Shown: positions 42,163-60,080 of the stretch, in pieces
Layout: the number at the start of each line of letters is the position of its first letter
How positions within the stretch are numbered: the stretch's first letter is position 1
NCBI GenBank assembly: GCA_051294375.1
Contig: CM119271.1
Span: 7,364,804 to 7,428,803 of the forward strand
DNA length: 64,000 nt
Direction of reading: 5' to 3'
DNA from: Paraspadella gotoi
Lineage: Eukaryota > Chaetognatha
Made by a program: the position numbers and the translations under genes
Notes under the pieces: generated by a model
What the model saw: only the letters and a program-made list of their open reading frames with translations
Databases searched by the model: none
What the model was told of the DNA's origin: nothing

Positions 42163-42449
42163 TTAATCAACCATTTATACTACTAGTGTAATAAATACAG
42201 TGTATAATTTTCTTGTTTGGTATTTCGCTAATTAAGGTTGGAGATATCTCTTTGAGTACCTTTACCATTAGAGACTTAAATTGTGGCTCATTTTGTAACC
42301 CGACATGTGGCATATCTGGACATCAATTTTTACTCAATTCTAAAATGTGCTTTAGTATTATGCTTCTCCGGCCCAATGAGGTCTTTGAATTTGAGCATCA
42401 ACTTATGATTTCTTTACCTTTTAATATTGCACAAATCACAATCAATTAA
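42163..42449 (-). pseudogene. Coding relic beside the hAT-like end
   Basis: Minus strand, two neighbouring frames: SKTSLGRRSIILKHILELSK up to a stop near 42,325, then CPDMPHVGLQNEPQFKSLMV and KVLKEISPTLISEIPNKK down to about 42,180. The text is protein-like and consistent with a decayed transposase, but no catalytic motif can be pointed to. Confidence 0.3.
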
Positions 42450-43200
42450 AACTTAGGTTAATGTGTTAAAAAAAAACATTTGAGTATGCAAAATTTAGGC
42501 CTATGTCAGCTCTACAAAGTGTATAGATTCATATTTTTTAATTCCTAGTTACTTTTTAACTTCTGAAATTAATAAAAATATTCTTTTTTTTAACAAATGT
42601 CAAAAAATTTGTGTTTTTTTTGAAAACAATTTTTTTCTAATTTAGAATAATATTGTTGTATTGGATTCAGCTTGGATTTATTTGTTTTTCTTGTTTTGTT
42701 TTCACTGGTGGATTATTTCAAGAAGCCTTATTTTTTACTCAAATTCATTATTATTTTTCGTGCCTATAGAGAAAAAAAAAATGTCGTTAAAATTACTTGA
42801 ATACTGCTAATCCCTAAGAGAATGTCGTTATTAAGTAGTATGGCTCTCAAAATTGTAGTTATGTTAAAAAAAAATTATCAAGTTGAAATATAATAATTTG
42901 GATGGCAAAATTAAAGAGAGGAGAGGGAATGACAAAAATGAATACATTAAAAGGAAAAAATAAAGATAGTAGAAAGAGAGCGAGACGGCAAGACAAGAGA
43001 GAGTAAGAGAGAGGGAGAGAGAGAAAGAGAGAGATATGCCGGCCCCGATCCGCTCGGACTCGACCGGAAGCAGCCCGGGAAGAGAGGAAAATCCCTCCTC
43101 CGATCCGAGAGCGGAAGAAGCCCGGAAGGAGAAGTGAGTCGATCGGCAGCCGCGTCGCCGCCGCTTCCGGTCTACGCTGCGTTCGGAGAAGCTGAGCTAT

Positions 43201-43205
43201 ATGAC

Positions 43206-43240
<35 letters not shown>

Positions 43241-44245
43241 GAAGAGAGAAAGAAATAGAGAGAGAAACTGGATGCGAATTGACCAATCAGAAAACGGTTT
43301 CATCTTCGTCAAGTAACCAATCACAGGGCGCTAGGGGAAAAAAACCTCGCGAAGGACAGAAGTCAACCAATCGGAACAGAGTAATGGAAAAAGGAGCTAA
43401 GAACTAAGGGTGGGGGGGGTGAGCGAGAATAGGAGAGGAAAGGGAAAAGAAGATGAGAAAGAAAAGTGAAGGAGAGAAAAAAGGTGTGAGAGGAGGAAGA
43501 GGAAAGAGGAAGGAAAGAAGTTATGAGCGAATCTGGTCGACCTGTTTGACCATAAGTCCAAGATTACCTAGAATATTTTTTTTTCTCCGATTCGATATTT
43601 CGATCTTTCGTCTCTCCTTCTTTTTTTTTTGGCTTGCCTCCTCTTTCCTCCTCTTTCTTTCTTTCAATCATTTTTCTTTTCTTTTTCCTTCTTTCGTCTT
43701 TTCGCTCTCATAATTTTCTCTTCTTTTTTCCTTTCTTAATTTCTTTCTTCCTTACTTCTTTTTTTCCCTCTATCCTTCCTTTCGTTGCCAACCTTCCTTC
43801 TTTCTTTCTTTCCATTCTCCAGTTCCTCCCTTTTTTTTCTCTCTCCCTTCTTTCATTCATTCTTTCTTTCTTTTTTTCTTGTCTCCTCTTGTCCCTACCT
43901 AGCTACCTTTCAATCTTCTTGCCTTCCTTTCTCCGTCCCTGTTTTCCTTTCTTTATTCCCTTTTTTTCCTTCCTTCCTTTTTTTCCTTCCTCTTTTTTTT
44001 TCCTTTCTCTTTGGTCCCATGATTTCTTGAAGGGGGATTAGACCGAGCTGTCGACCTCAAGAAGGGCGGAATGGAAGGACGTACGGACTTACGAAGGGAT
44101 GTACGGATGTAAGGACTGAGGGATGGACAGGTGGATGTCAATCAGGAATGCAGTATAGGCTGACACAGGCGACAATTTGTTGTGAAAAGCGTTACAGAGG
44201 AAACAATACAATTATTTAAAAAGGTTGAACGAAAAAAAAGAAGGA

Positions 44246-44304
<59 letters not shown>

Positions 44305-44345
44305 CAAGAAAGAAAGAAAGAAAGAAAGAAAGAAATAGAGAAAGC

Positions 44346-44405
<60 letters not shown>

Positions 44406-44540
44406 AACAAACAAAGAAACATAGAAAAGAAACACACAAAGAAACAAATAAATGAAAAAGTTAAACATGAAGTATATTGTGAAAGCCGACCGTGACGCGT
44501 CAGCTGGAACACACAACATTGAAGATTTTTTTTTTCATCC
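43201..44540 (-). repeat. Inverted copy of 31,819-33,120
   Basis: Runs backwards from the GA tract through the CCAAT boxes and the purine tract to tgaagattttttttttcat, the complement of atgaaaaaaaaatcttca at 31,819. It differs from the direct copies by many indels and a few substitutions. Its end at 31,819 is exactly where copy D stops (31,818) at its gap. Confidence 0.85.
44240..44405. repeat. (GAAA)n microsatellite
   Basis: Complement of the TTTC tract of the block, here longer and more regular. Confidence 0.95.
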
Positions 44541-44606
44541 TTCCCTCTCCTCCCTCTCTCCTCTCTCTCTCCTCCTCTCTTCTTCTCTCTCTCCTCTCCC
44601 CCACTC

Positions 44607-50830
<6,224 letters not shown>

Positions 50831-50855
50831 NNNNNNNNNNNNNNNNNNNNNNNNN
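50831..50855. other. Assembly gap (25 N)
   Basis: Right border of copy D. Confidence 1.
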
Positions 50856-51360
50856 ATCGATGCACCGGGGAATAATTGAATCCGTTCTATTCTTCTCTCC
50901 TTTTTCTTTTCCTTTTCCTTTTTTTCCCCCCTTTTCACTTTTTTGTTTTCTTTTTTTTTTCGGAACGGTTGCGAGGAACTTAATGAAGAAAAAAGAAATT
51001 AAAAAATTTTGAAAAAAAAAAAGGAATATCGATTTAACGATCCAGAGAGTTATTTTCAATTAAGGGTTGAAAATAATCGCCGCTATTGTTCTATATCGTC
51101 GGGTTTATCGTTACATTTACAAACTGTATTACGAGAAAAAAAATTACGAAGCCATCTAATTAAAGTATTCCTAAATCTTTTAATACGGTACGGTATATTT
51201 GAACGAAATATTCAACGTCGAATATCTTATTCAATGTCGACTTCCCCAATTTAAAATTAATTCTTTTCCTCGGCTAAAAAAAGAAACCCCGAGTTGGAAG
51301 CTGAAAAAGATTCGCTTCAATAAATCAATCGATCAGCGGAAAAAAAAAAGATGGCGGAAG
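50856..51360. other. No supported gene
   Basis: Single-copy sequence after the gap. An 81-codon frame (51,009-51,254) is open, rich in K and R, unrecognised. Confidence 0.5.
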
Positions 51361-51417
51361 GGATGAGGAGGAGGAGGAGGAGGAGGAGGAGGAGAAGGAG
51401 GAGGAGGAGGAAGAGGT
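51361..51417. repeat. (GGA)n microsatellite
   Basis: About 18 units of agg. Confidence 0.9.
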
Positions 51418-51847
51418 GAATTCTGAGAAATTCTGCTGCGGGACGAAAGCGAATGATTTATGGAGAAAGTTTCAGAGAGAAAACGGAGAAAATGAGATTG
51501 CGAGAGAGAGAGAGAGAGGGACGTACGGACAGACAGAAAGATTTTTTGTTTTTCAGATCGATGGACTGACGTACAAACACCTTTTCTTTTGAAATATTGG
51601 ACGGAGGGTCAAAGGAAAAAGATGAGAGACGAACGTGGACAAAGAGAGAATAAAAAATCGTTTAATCTATGATTTTGTATTTAAATATATTGAGATAATT
51701 TTTTTTTTAAGTCAGGAAAGTGAATTTAATCGGTTTAAAAGGAATTTGATAAACAAGAAAAACGGTTTGCATTGTTGATTTCCTTTAACTCGAGAAATTT
51801 CTTTTGATAGAAAGGTTATAGAAAAAGTGTCAATAATTATATTTTCC

Positions 51848-51925
<78 letters not shown>

Positions 51926-52333
51926 CAATCGACCGGAAAGTTGTAACCTTCTTTCCACTTCATTTTTTCTCTCCTATTTTATTTTTATTGTTTTTTTTTT
52001 AAATATATTAATGACGAAACAAAAGTCGAATCTTGAATTAAAATCGCACTTATTTCCTTGGGTGGATAACTTATCGCTTATAACTTATTCCTTTTAATTT
52101 TTATTAATACTTATTTAACCTAAGAATTCATGAACGAATGAATATTGAATATTGAATAACGAATGAATGAATGAACGATGAAACGAACCAATGAATATTG
52201 AATAACCCTCTCGCTGATTCAGCCGTATCCTCTCGCGATCACATTTACAAACTTTCACCGTCGTTCGTTAATTCATTAATTTTTTTTAAAATTAAATTGT
52301 ACCGGTTAATAGAAATTAGTCATTCGACCCATT
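51418..52333. other. No gene; one long (GA)n tract
   Basis: (GA)n at 51,851-51,922; otherwise AT-rich with scattered gaatgaat words near 52,130-52,200. Confidence 0.6.
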
Positions 52334-52372
52334 AGTGACTAACGACTAATGACTAACGACTAACGACTAATG
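52334..52372. repeat. Heptamer repeat (gactaay)n
   Basis: Five to six units alternating gactaac and gactaat. Confidence 0.85.
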
Positions 52373-52861
52373 AATTACCGACGCCGAGATTACGAGATTA
52401 ACCCTTTCTTTAAAAAAAATTCATAATCTAGACGATTTCCCTTTTTCACATTTTCAAGTTATTTTCAGTTTTGAATTTTAATCAGCAAAAAAAAAAAATT
52501 ATATTTCATTAATGTTTAATTTTTTGGGGGTTTAAATTAAATTGTCGCCTTTTGTCTCGTTAAAATCGCACGTGTTTTTTTTTTTTTTTTTCTGTTTTGT
52601 TTTAAACGGATGAAGAATAATTTGAGATAATCGCCGGAAAAAATTGCGAAATCTCTTTACGGTGACGAACAACAACAACAACAGCAAAAAAAAACAACAA
52701 CAACAAAAACATTGTCGATAATAACATTTCCAACTGCGCCATAACAATGACGAAACATTAGAATTATCATAGCAACGTTACCATCGCATCGGGAGATCTG
52801 ATCCAACCGCATTCTCAAATCTGAGAATCCACGTTGGTTTTCTATCCTTTTATTTTCTTAC
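52373..52861. other. No supported gene
   Basis: AT-rich with (AAC)n near 52,667-52,710. Confidence 0.5.
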
Positions 52862-52990
52862 CTTTCCTTTTCTTCCCTTTCCTTTCCTTTTCTTTCCTTT
52901 CCTTTCCTTTCCTTTCCTTTCCTTTCCTTTCCTTTCCTTTCCTTTCCTTTCCTTTCCTTTCCTTTCCTTTCCTTTCCTTTCCATTCCATA
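52862..52990. repeat. (CCTTT)n pentanucleotide repeat
   Basis: About 20 nearly perfect units; pyrimidine-rich DNA continues to about 53,070. Confidence 0.95.
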
Positions 52991-53070
52991 CCTTTTCTTT
53001 TCCTTCCTTTCCTTTCATTTTCTTTACCTTCCCCTTCCTTTTTCCTTTCCTTTACAAAATTTCCTCCCCT

Positions 53071-53726
53071 ACTCAATTCATCTACCCTCACTTCTGTTTT
53101 CTCCTCCTTTCACGTTTCCATCTTTGACTCACGCGCTTCAACTTCTTTTACTTTACGTGTTTCACTTGAAGCGACATTTTCTTTTCCTCTTTTTTACTTA
53201 GATCCTGGTTCGTTTCTTTGCTTTTTTTCTACCTTTCTTTCTTGTTTTGCTTTCTTAGCTTTCTTTTTTGCTTTCTAGCTTTCTTTGTTTCTTTATTTAT
53301 TTGTTTCTTTTTTTTTTTTTTGCTTTTAGGCTTTCTTTCTTTTTTTGCTTTCTAGCTTTCTTTCTTGCTTTTTTTGCTTTTTTTTCTATTTCATCCCTTT
53401 TTCCTGAGATCCTGATTCTTTTTATAATTCTATCCTTTTTCTTTATTTATTTTTTTTCTCACTTTAATTCTATCTTTCTTTTTTCTCTTGTGACTCACCT
53501 TTCTTCCTGTTCTTCCTACAGCCTCCCTGTTTTAAAATCTTTCTCTTTTTTACTTTTACTCCCTTCGACAGCAGACGCTTCTCCCTATCTCGCTCTCCTA
53601 CTCGCTCCCTCTCTCGTTGTTAGCTTCTTGCTTCTTTACGACCGCCGCTACGAAATGTTTTTATTGTTCTCCTTTTTCTCTTTGTCTCTCGCTCTTTCGT
53701 TTCTCTCTCTCTCTCTCTCTCTCTCT
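53071..53726. other. Pyrimidine-rich DNA, no gene
   Basis: Repeated gctttct and ttttttgcttt words at 53,220-53,380; the 184-codon frame over this part is low complexity. Confidence 0.6.
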
Positions 53727-53807
53727 NNNNNNNNNNNNNNNNNNNNNNNNNNNNNNNNNNNNNNNNNNNNNNNNNNNNNNNNNNNNNNNNNNNNNNNNNN
53801 NNNNNNN
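53727..53807. other. Assembly gap (81 N)
   Basis: Begins inside a (CT)n tract. Confidence 1.
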
Positions 53808-54319
53808 CAAAGAGTCAAATAAAATTTTCATGAAATTAGGGACAACTCCTTCTTCCTCGTCCTTTTCCTCCTCCCTCTCTTCCTCCTCCTCCCTCTCTCC
53901 CTCCCTCTTTCCCTCTTTCTCCCTCTCTCTTCCCCCTCTCGTCCTTCGCCAACATCATTTCTTAAAATTGTCCCGTCTCGCCAGAGGACAGATCCAAGGC
54001 ATTCCACCGCCCCCTTCAAGACCGAAATTGCTCTAGAAGCAGACGGTCGTGTGGCAACGAATCCTGCCCTGCCGTCTCCTCGCGAAAAAAAATAAGACCA
54101 TTTTTTTTAATTAGCCAATGTAACGAATTAATATTTAAATACGCGTAACGTCAAGAGGTTTCAGAATTTATCTCCGCGTCGCAGGTGTTCCGAGGCGAAA
54201 TAATAGAAAAAAGAATAGAAAAAAAGAATAGAAAAAAGATTATATCGAAATGATTTAACGTTTTTATTCTTCATTTGTTTTCTTACTTTTCTCTTTCTCT
54301 TTTTATTCTCCGCGAGTAC

Positions 54320-54475
54320 ACACGGTGCAACTCTCTAAGTCACTTCTCGGTCGGTCTGTCGGTCGATCTTTCCGTCGGTCCGTTGGTTGGTCTATCCCAC
54401 TTAGGTTAATAATGCTCATAACTCGCCTATAGTTGGTTGCTCATTTGTTAAGAAAGGAAAAAATTCCGATGCAGT
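54320..54475 (+). repeat. Dispersed CGGTC repeat, copy 1
   Basis: Blocks ctaagtcacttctcggtc, gtcggtccgtt, tatcccactta and tatagttggttgctcatttgtt recur in the same order at 59,790-59,945. The first blocks also resemble the terminal repeats of element III at 9.64 kb. Confidence 0.7.
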
Positions 54476-54811
54476 GTGTGTCAATAAATATACAGGCTGA
54501 AAAAGTTACTGCGGCGCAACACATTGGATAGACGGATCTTTTTTTCTACCTCTTCTATATTTTCCGATAAACTGACAATTTTTTTTATTTTTTTTTATTT
54601 CTTTATTTTTTAAACAGAAATCTATTATTCAGTCAGAATCAACGCATTGACGTTAAAACGGATTTACTGATAAATTAAATTATTAAAAGAAATAAAAAGA
54701 GAAACAGTGAATAAATGAGACATAATTTAATAATTACTCCAAATTTAACGCGTGTAAAAAATACGGAAAAGTCGGTGCGAACGTTTAACCCGTTATCCAA
54801 AATGGCGGCGT

Positions 54812-54871
54812 TTAAATGACTTCGGAACGGCGAGGGATCGAACTCGCGACCTTCGTCATTTCCTCAACCCC
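54812..54871 (-). mobile_element. tRNA-like B box at a gap edge
   Basis: Minus strand: gaaggtcGCGAGTTCGATCCCtcgccg. GAGTTCGATCC is a strong RNA polymerase III B box with a near-complete T-stem, one base too long for a normal tRNA. The region where an A box would be is lost in the gap. Either a SINE head or a tRNA pseudogene. Confidence 0.35.
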
Positions 54872-55334
54872 NNNNNNNNNNNNNNNNNNNNNNNNNNNNN
54901 NNNNNNNNNNNNNNNNNNNNNNNNNNNNNNNNNNNNNNNNNNNNNNNNNNNNNNNNNNNNNNNNNNNNNNNNNNNNNNNNNNNNNNNNNNNNNNNNNNNN
55001 NNNNNNNNNNNNNNNNNNNNNNNNNNNNNNNNNNNNNNNNNNNNNNNNNNNNNNNNNNNNNNNNNNNNNNNNNNNNNNNCCGCCGCTGCCGTCATCGCCG
55101 CCCGAGGGAGGCAGCGTGTTGATAACGCGCGCGAGCGAGGATGGCTCTTGTTCTCGTCAATGTGANNNNNNNNNNNNNNNNNNNNNNNNNNNNNNNNNNN
55201 NNNNNNNNNNNNNNNNNNNNNNNNNNNNNNNNNNNNNNNNNNNNNNNNNNNNNNNNNNNNNNNNNNNNNNNNNNNNNNNNNNNNNNNNNNNNNNNNNNNN
55301 NNNNNNNNNNNNNNNNNNNNNNNNNNNNNNNNNN
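54872..55334. other. Two assembly gaps
   Basis: N at 54,872-55,079 (208) and 55,166-55,334 (169), separated by 86 GC-rich bases that include gataacgcgcgcgagcgag. Confidence 1.
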
Positions 55335-55493
55335 AGAGAGAGAGAGAGAGAGAGAGAAATTGATCTGCGAAGGTCGCATATTCAATATGGCGTCCGAAAT
55401 TCTAGGAGCGATCGACTCGATGGGGCAACATTGCGTTTAGAATTAGAAAGAAAGAAAATAGGAAGAAAAGAAAAAAAGAAAGAAAGAAAGAAA

Positions 55494-55521
55494 GATAGAA
55501 ATAAATAAATAAGTAAATAAG

Positions 55522-55560
<39 letters not shown>

Positions 55561-55579
55561 AATAATAAATAAATAAATA

Positions 55580-55643
<64 letters not shown>

Positions 55644-55646
55644 ATG
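55494..55646. repeat. (AAAT)n then (AAAG)n microsatellites
   Basis: About 20 AAAT units merging into about 16 AAAG units. Confidence 0.95.
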
Positions 55647-55996
55647 AATTAAATAAACAGAAAGAAAGAATAAATAACAGAAATAACAATGAAGTAGAAA
55701 AATATTTTCCTCCTAACTCATCTTTTAATTTTTTCAAATATCGAAACACCGAGAGACATACGTATCAAAAATCTTGGCATTGCTTGTGTATTTATTTATT
55801 CAATATTTTTTTAGCTCCAAACAAATCCCTAAAATTACATAGAAGCTAAGTCCCACAGCTTTGTGCTTACGCCCTTTTCTTCCAAGAATTAAAAAAAATG
55901 TTCAAAGACAAGTTTTTTAAAGCCAACTTTTTTGAGCCAAGAAATTTATAGAAATATTTTTTTTATGGCCGTAAATTTGCAGAGGAAAGCGGTGCG
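55647..55996. other. No supported gene
   Basis: AT-rich DNA. Confidence 0.5.
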
Positions 55997-56050
55997 AGCC
56001 AGCTGCTCCAGGCTGCTGCCTGCTGCTGCAAGCTGCTTCCAGCTGCTTCG
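55997..56050. repeat. Short repeat of cagctgctcc
   Basis: Four to five degenerate units of agctgctycc, containing CAGCTG E boxes. Confidence 0.7.
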
Positions 56051-56269
56051 TTTTAAAATCCACGATAAAATTTTCAAAAAACCTCAATTTCTTGGGGAAA
56101 GTTGAGGGAAAGAGTTTTTTTTTTTTTTTTTTTTTTGAGTTCTTTAAAAAACAATATTTCGGTCTATTTGCTAAATGGAAAGGATATCATTTACAAAAGA
56201 CTGAATAAAGCAATAAGTTTGGCTGAAGCAATATATGAAAAGAAAAAGACTCTCTTTTGAAATTTGTGT

Positions 56270-56370
56270 GTCTCTCTCTCTATCCCTCTTTCTCTCTTTC
56301 CCTCTCTATCCCTTTCTATATATCTCTATCCCTCTCTATCCCTCTCTATCCCTCTCTCTCATATTCGCCA
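56270..56370. repeat. (CCCTCTCTAT)n repeat
   Basis: Several units of a 10-mer within CT-rich sequence; a further CT tract lies at 56,440-56,515. Confidence 0.8.
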
Positions 56371-56792
56371 CACTCACCGCTAAGTGAAGACTGAAGACGG
56401 AACACATTAATCATATTCAAAAAAATCTCCCGAATTCCTCCTCTCTCATCCTTCTCTCTCTTCTCTCTCTCGTCTCTCTCCTCTTTCGCTCTCTCTCTCC
56501 CTCTCTCTCTCTCTCTTCCGATTTTTTCCCCGCCGATATCTCGACTCCCAAACGTCCTAAAGAATCCGAAGTTGTATCTTGTCTCACTTGAAATTCAGTA
56601 AAAAGCAGCCAGCAAAGACATTCTGCCACGTCTGTTTATCATTCCTGCGACTCTGCTCGCTTCGGCATATGAGGTAAATCTTTCGTTTGGCCTGTTTTTA
56701 ATGTGTGTAATTTTAAACCGAAAAAGATTCCTGAAGTTTACTCGAATTAAAAAGAGCTTAAGAGACGGGTTCATTTAACGTTATGGCTTTTC

Positions 56793-57700
56793 CTATAACC
56801 TCAACTCCGCCCGCCTATGATCTAGTTGCTCTTTTGATAGACTCGTCGCACATTCCTCCAGTTTCGAGATGACGAAGTCGTTTTTATTTTCCGGCCCTCG
56901 CGTTTTTTGATGGTTGAGGCATAAACCGTCCCAAAATTGTATCGCCTCCGGGTAGAGATAGGCTGGGCGGGCGTTGATAAGCGTCGTCGAGAGACGACTG
57001 CCGATGCTTCCGTCTTATCTTTCGAAGACAGTTCGTTTTTCAATGCCGTTGCTTCTGCGACTCCGTAATGACAATTAGAATTTTGGGAGGTTCGGCAGCC
57101 CTTGATTCTAATACTGGGCGTAGGTTTTTTATTTGCGTCGATGGCATAATCGCGTTTGTAATTGTATCGGGTGTCGTGCGCCGACAATGTTATCGTGACG
57201 GGTCCATCTGGAAGATTCCTGTTTCTTTCTATGATAGCTCCGACGGCTTCGCATAAGTAGGTGGCCTCAACTACTTTTGTCGATATCTATCCTGGTCAAG
57301 ATATATCCAACTGATGAAAAAAATTACCTTAAAGGTCTCGATACATGACGGAGCACGATGGCGACTTTCTTATCGTATCGTCCTCCTTTATTCCACGTCA
57401 GGAGTTTGCTCTTATTCTCATACTATCCACATATTTTTTTCTTGTCTACGGGATCTCTGTGTTTCTACCGAGGTGGCTTCATAATCCTCCTCTACCTCTC
57501 ATCTACGTCTCAGGCTCGTTCCTGACGTTCTTCTCTTCGGTGCGTAGATCTTATACCTCTTCATTCGATTCCAAAGTGGAGATCGAAAGCGGAAGAAAAA
57601 TGTTTTTCATAGGTAGGGACCATTGGGTCAGCCTGGGTAGGGGTGTCGAATGCGGCTTTTGAAACGGTCTGACCAGAATGGAAATAATATACGAAGACCG
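56793..57700 (-). pseudogene. Decayed or mis-sequenced coding region, unrecognised
   Basis: Minus strand, in several frames that look like pieces of protein. Piece 1 (about 57,561-57,690) ends FHSGQTVSKAAFDTPTQADP then HFSSAFDLHFGIE and a stop. Piece 2 (about 57,285-57,080) reads STKVVEATYLCEAVGAIIER, then LPDGPVTITLSAHDTRYNYK. Piece 3 (57,000-56,793) reads LSTTLINARPAYLYPEAIQF, then GLCLNHQKTRGPENKNDFVI and EECATSLSKEQLDHRRAELR to TAG. Between them the frame changes at least twice; no good splice sites explain piece 2 to piece 3. No domain is recognised. A degenerate transposon protein, or a gene with assembly indels, are both possible. Confidence 0.3.
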
Positions 57701-57957
57701 CATATAGAGCGCGGAGCGATAGTCTCTTCTCCCTCTCTCTCTCCTCCTCACTCTCTCTCTCTCCTCCCTCGTCCCTGGCGTTGTGGCGCCAGAAGAGAGG
57801 CGTCATGGTGGGCGGCGTCGGTGGTGTGTCCCGTAGGCTGACGTTGAAGACGTGTTTCGCATACTTCAACAACGACAACGCCGACGACGACGTTCCAAAC
57901 ACGCCGACGAATCGACGCGATTTCCGCCTCCATTTATTTTTATGTCTCTTTCCTTGC

Positions 57958-57959
57958 CG

Positions 57960-57994
<35 letters not shown>

Positions 57995-58125
57995 GGACGC
58001 CGCCGCAACCGCTCCTTCGGCTGCGGAAACAGAGAAACTTGCGGCGAAAGCGTCGGCAGCTGAAGAGAAATGCTACGACGATGACCACGACGATAACGAC
58101 GACGATAACGACGACGACGACCGCG
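57958..58125. repeat. (CGC)n and (GAC)n repeats
   Basis: (CGC)n at about 57,960-57,995 reads as poly-alanine in one frame; (GACGAC/GATAAC)n at about 58,075-58,120 reads as poly-aspartate. A 170-codon plus-strand frame (57,852-58,364) covers both and is judged a by-product. Confidence 0.85.
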
Positions 58126-59010
58126 GACGTTTATCGCTTCGGGCGCTCTACTACTTATTGCCTCGAGATACACAAATTTCCCCGACTTTTTTGCGACGCA
58201 TTCACCCGTCGCATTCGCTTCGCCTTTTCGGCAATCTTCGCCGTCGGCTGTCCCATTGCTTCTCGCGCTCGACTTTCGTCGCTGCCCTTTCGCAATTGAA
58301 AATCGCTATCTCTTCTCTCCCCTTCGCCTTGCTGTTCCTAACCGTATTAGTAGTAGTTCCATAACAATTAAACCACTCTGTTTCCTTTGGGGAATAGCGC
58401 CCCTTTTGCATCTTTTAGAACAACTGGCGTATTCGACCTTTTTGTCCCAATTTGGGGCCCCACTCTTTGCCGTTTTTTTTACTTTATCAGCACGAGTATT
58501 CATTGGCCTTTTCAATTGCCCTCTTCCACTTCATTCGTCTTTCTTTTGCCTTTGCACCTCACGGGCCTTTATTCGCTTATTTGCTTCTTATCTTAACCCT
58601 TGCCCTAGTTTGTTCTTTCGATCCTTGAACTTTAGCCATAACATTGACCTCTCTTTCGTCTCTCTCTCTCTTCTCTCTCCTTCTCTTCTCTCTCTCTCTC
58701 TCTCTCTTCTCTCCTCTTCTCTCTCCTCCTTCTCTCCCAGTAGCATCAATGTCGCTGCTCTCGATTTCGCGCGCTTTTCCATCGCCATACGAACTTTTTT
58801 TCGCCGAAACAAACGGAACATTCTGCGGTTTACAATATTATTTATTATATTATTATTTACAAAAATCCTTTTTCCCCCTATGCCCCCCCCCCCCCGCTTT
58901 CGGAGTCTGCTCTACGGACCGAGGCGCGACTTTTACTCTGTTTTTATGCAAACATCCATAAATTTAATGCGATTTCCCTTTGTTCGCCGTCTGTTATCGA
59001 AGCGAGGGAC
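58126..59010. other. No supported gene
   Basis: Moderately GC-rich with CT tracts near 58,660-58,735. Confidence 0.45.
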
Positions 59011-59072
59011 AGAGAGAGAGAGGAGAGATCAGAGAGACGAGAGAGATGAGAGAGAGAGATGAGAGAGAGATG

Positions 59073-59128
<56 letters not shown>

Positions 59129-59130
59129 GG
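59011..59130. repeat. (GA)n microsatellite
   Basis: Interrupted GA repeat ending in a G-run. Confidence 0.95.
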
Positions 59131-59291
59131 GGGGGGTGAGGAGCAGCAGAGATCCGACGGCTGGAGAAAGAGAGAGGAGCGAGGAGAGGAAGCGAGCAGC
59201 GGGCGCCGGAGGGCGTTGGGTGAGAAAGGGATAAGGATACGGGTAAGAAGGGACGGGTCTAGTTGTGTCCGCGCCAGTCCGCATGAGGGTG

Positions 59292-59573
59292 NNNNNNNNN
59301 NNNNNNNNNNNNNNNNNNNNNNNNNNNNNNNNNNNNNNNNNNNNNNNNNNNNNNNNNNNNNNNNNNNNNNNNNNNNNNNNNNNNNNNNNNNNNNNNNNNN
59401 NNNNNNNNNNNNNNNNNNNNNNNNNNNNNNNNNNNNNNNNNNNNNNNNNNNNNNNNNNNNNNNNNNNNNNNNNNNNNNNNNNNNNNNNNNNNNNNNNNNN
59501 NNNNNNNNNNNNNNNNNNNNNNNNNNNNNNNNNNNNNNNNNNNNNNNNNNNNNNNNNNNNNNNNNNNNNNNNN
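59292..59573. other. Assembly gap (282 N)
   Basis: Largest gap in the window. Confidence 1.
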
Positions 59574-59789
59574 AGTAGGGGTTGGGTCTAAGAGAAACTC
59601 ACCCGTAAAGCGATCCATCGATGTGAAAAAAAAGTCACAAGAGGGAAACGATAGCGTCGGCGAAAATCTCTCCGGTCAGCGAACACAGCGAAGTTTGGAG
59701 TCTCTTGAGATTTCGAGTTGCGGTTTGGAACAACGAAAAATGAAAACATGGACTGTTTTCAGCGTTCGAACGGTCGCGGCGTTGTTAGT

Positions 59790-59945
59790 TGCGCCGCGAG
59801 TACTCTATAAGTCACTTTTCGGTCCGGTCTGTAGATCCGTCGGTCGGTATGTCTATCTGTCGGTCTGTCCCACTTCCGTTAAAAATATATATAATTTGAC
59901 TATACTATAGTTGTTTGCTCATTTGTTGAAACAGAAAAAAAAAAC
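59790..59945 (+). repeat. Dispersed CGGTC repeat, copy 2
   Basis: Direct repeat of 54,320-54,475: ctataagtcacttttcggtc, gtcggtctgtcccact, tatagttgtttgctcatttgtt. Confidence 0.7.
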
Positions 59946-60029
59946 TCAAATCTAAGGGACTGCTAGCGCCGCCTTCAGGAATTCCTAAAACTATAAAGAA
60001 TAAAAGACAGAATTTTAAAAAATTTTTTT

Positions 60030-60080
60030 TAATCATGTCATTTCATGTCATATATCATATATCATATCATATCATATCAA
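60030..60080. repeat. (TCATA)n-like repeat
   Basis: Units of tcatatatcatatc. Confidence 0.8.

Larger units (their letters stand above)
41063..43200. other. About 2.1 kb of sequence found only once
   Basis: Splits the inverted copy between its two parts. The first 310 bases (41,063-41,370) and the last 170 (43,035-43,200) are GC-rich with cggatc/gatccg words; the middle is AT-rich. It holds the possible transposon terminus and coding relics listed separately. Frames over the GC-rich ends (for example 41,064-41,348) have no recognisable content. Confidence 0.6.

Noticed and set aside
44240-44405. GAAA array as a possible telomere or centromere satellite
   Set aside because: Simple tetranucleotide of 165 bases, the inverse of the TTTC tract of the repeated block.
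57852-58364. 170-codon frame with poly-Ala and poly-Asp
   Set aside because: Depends on (CGC)n and (GAC)n; the remaining text is not distinctive and the other strand is open too.
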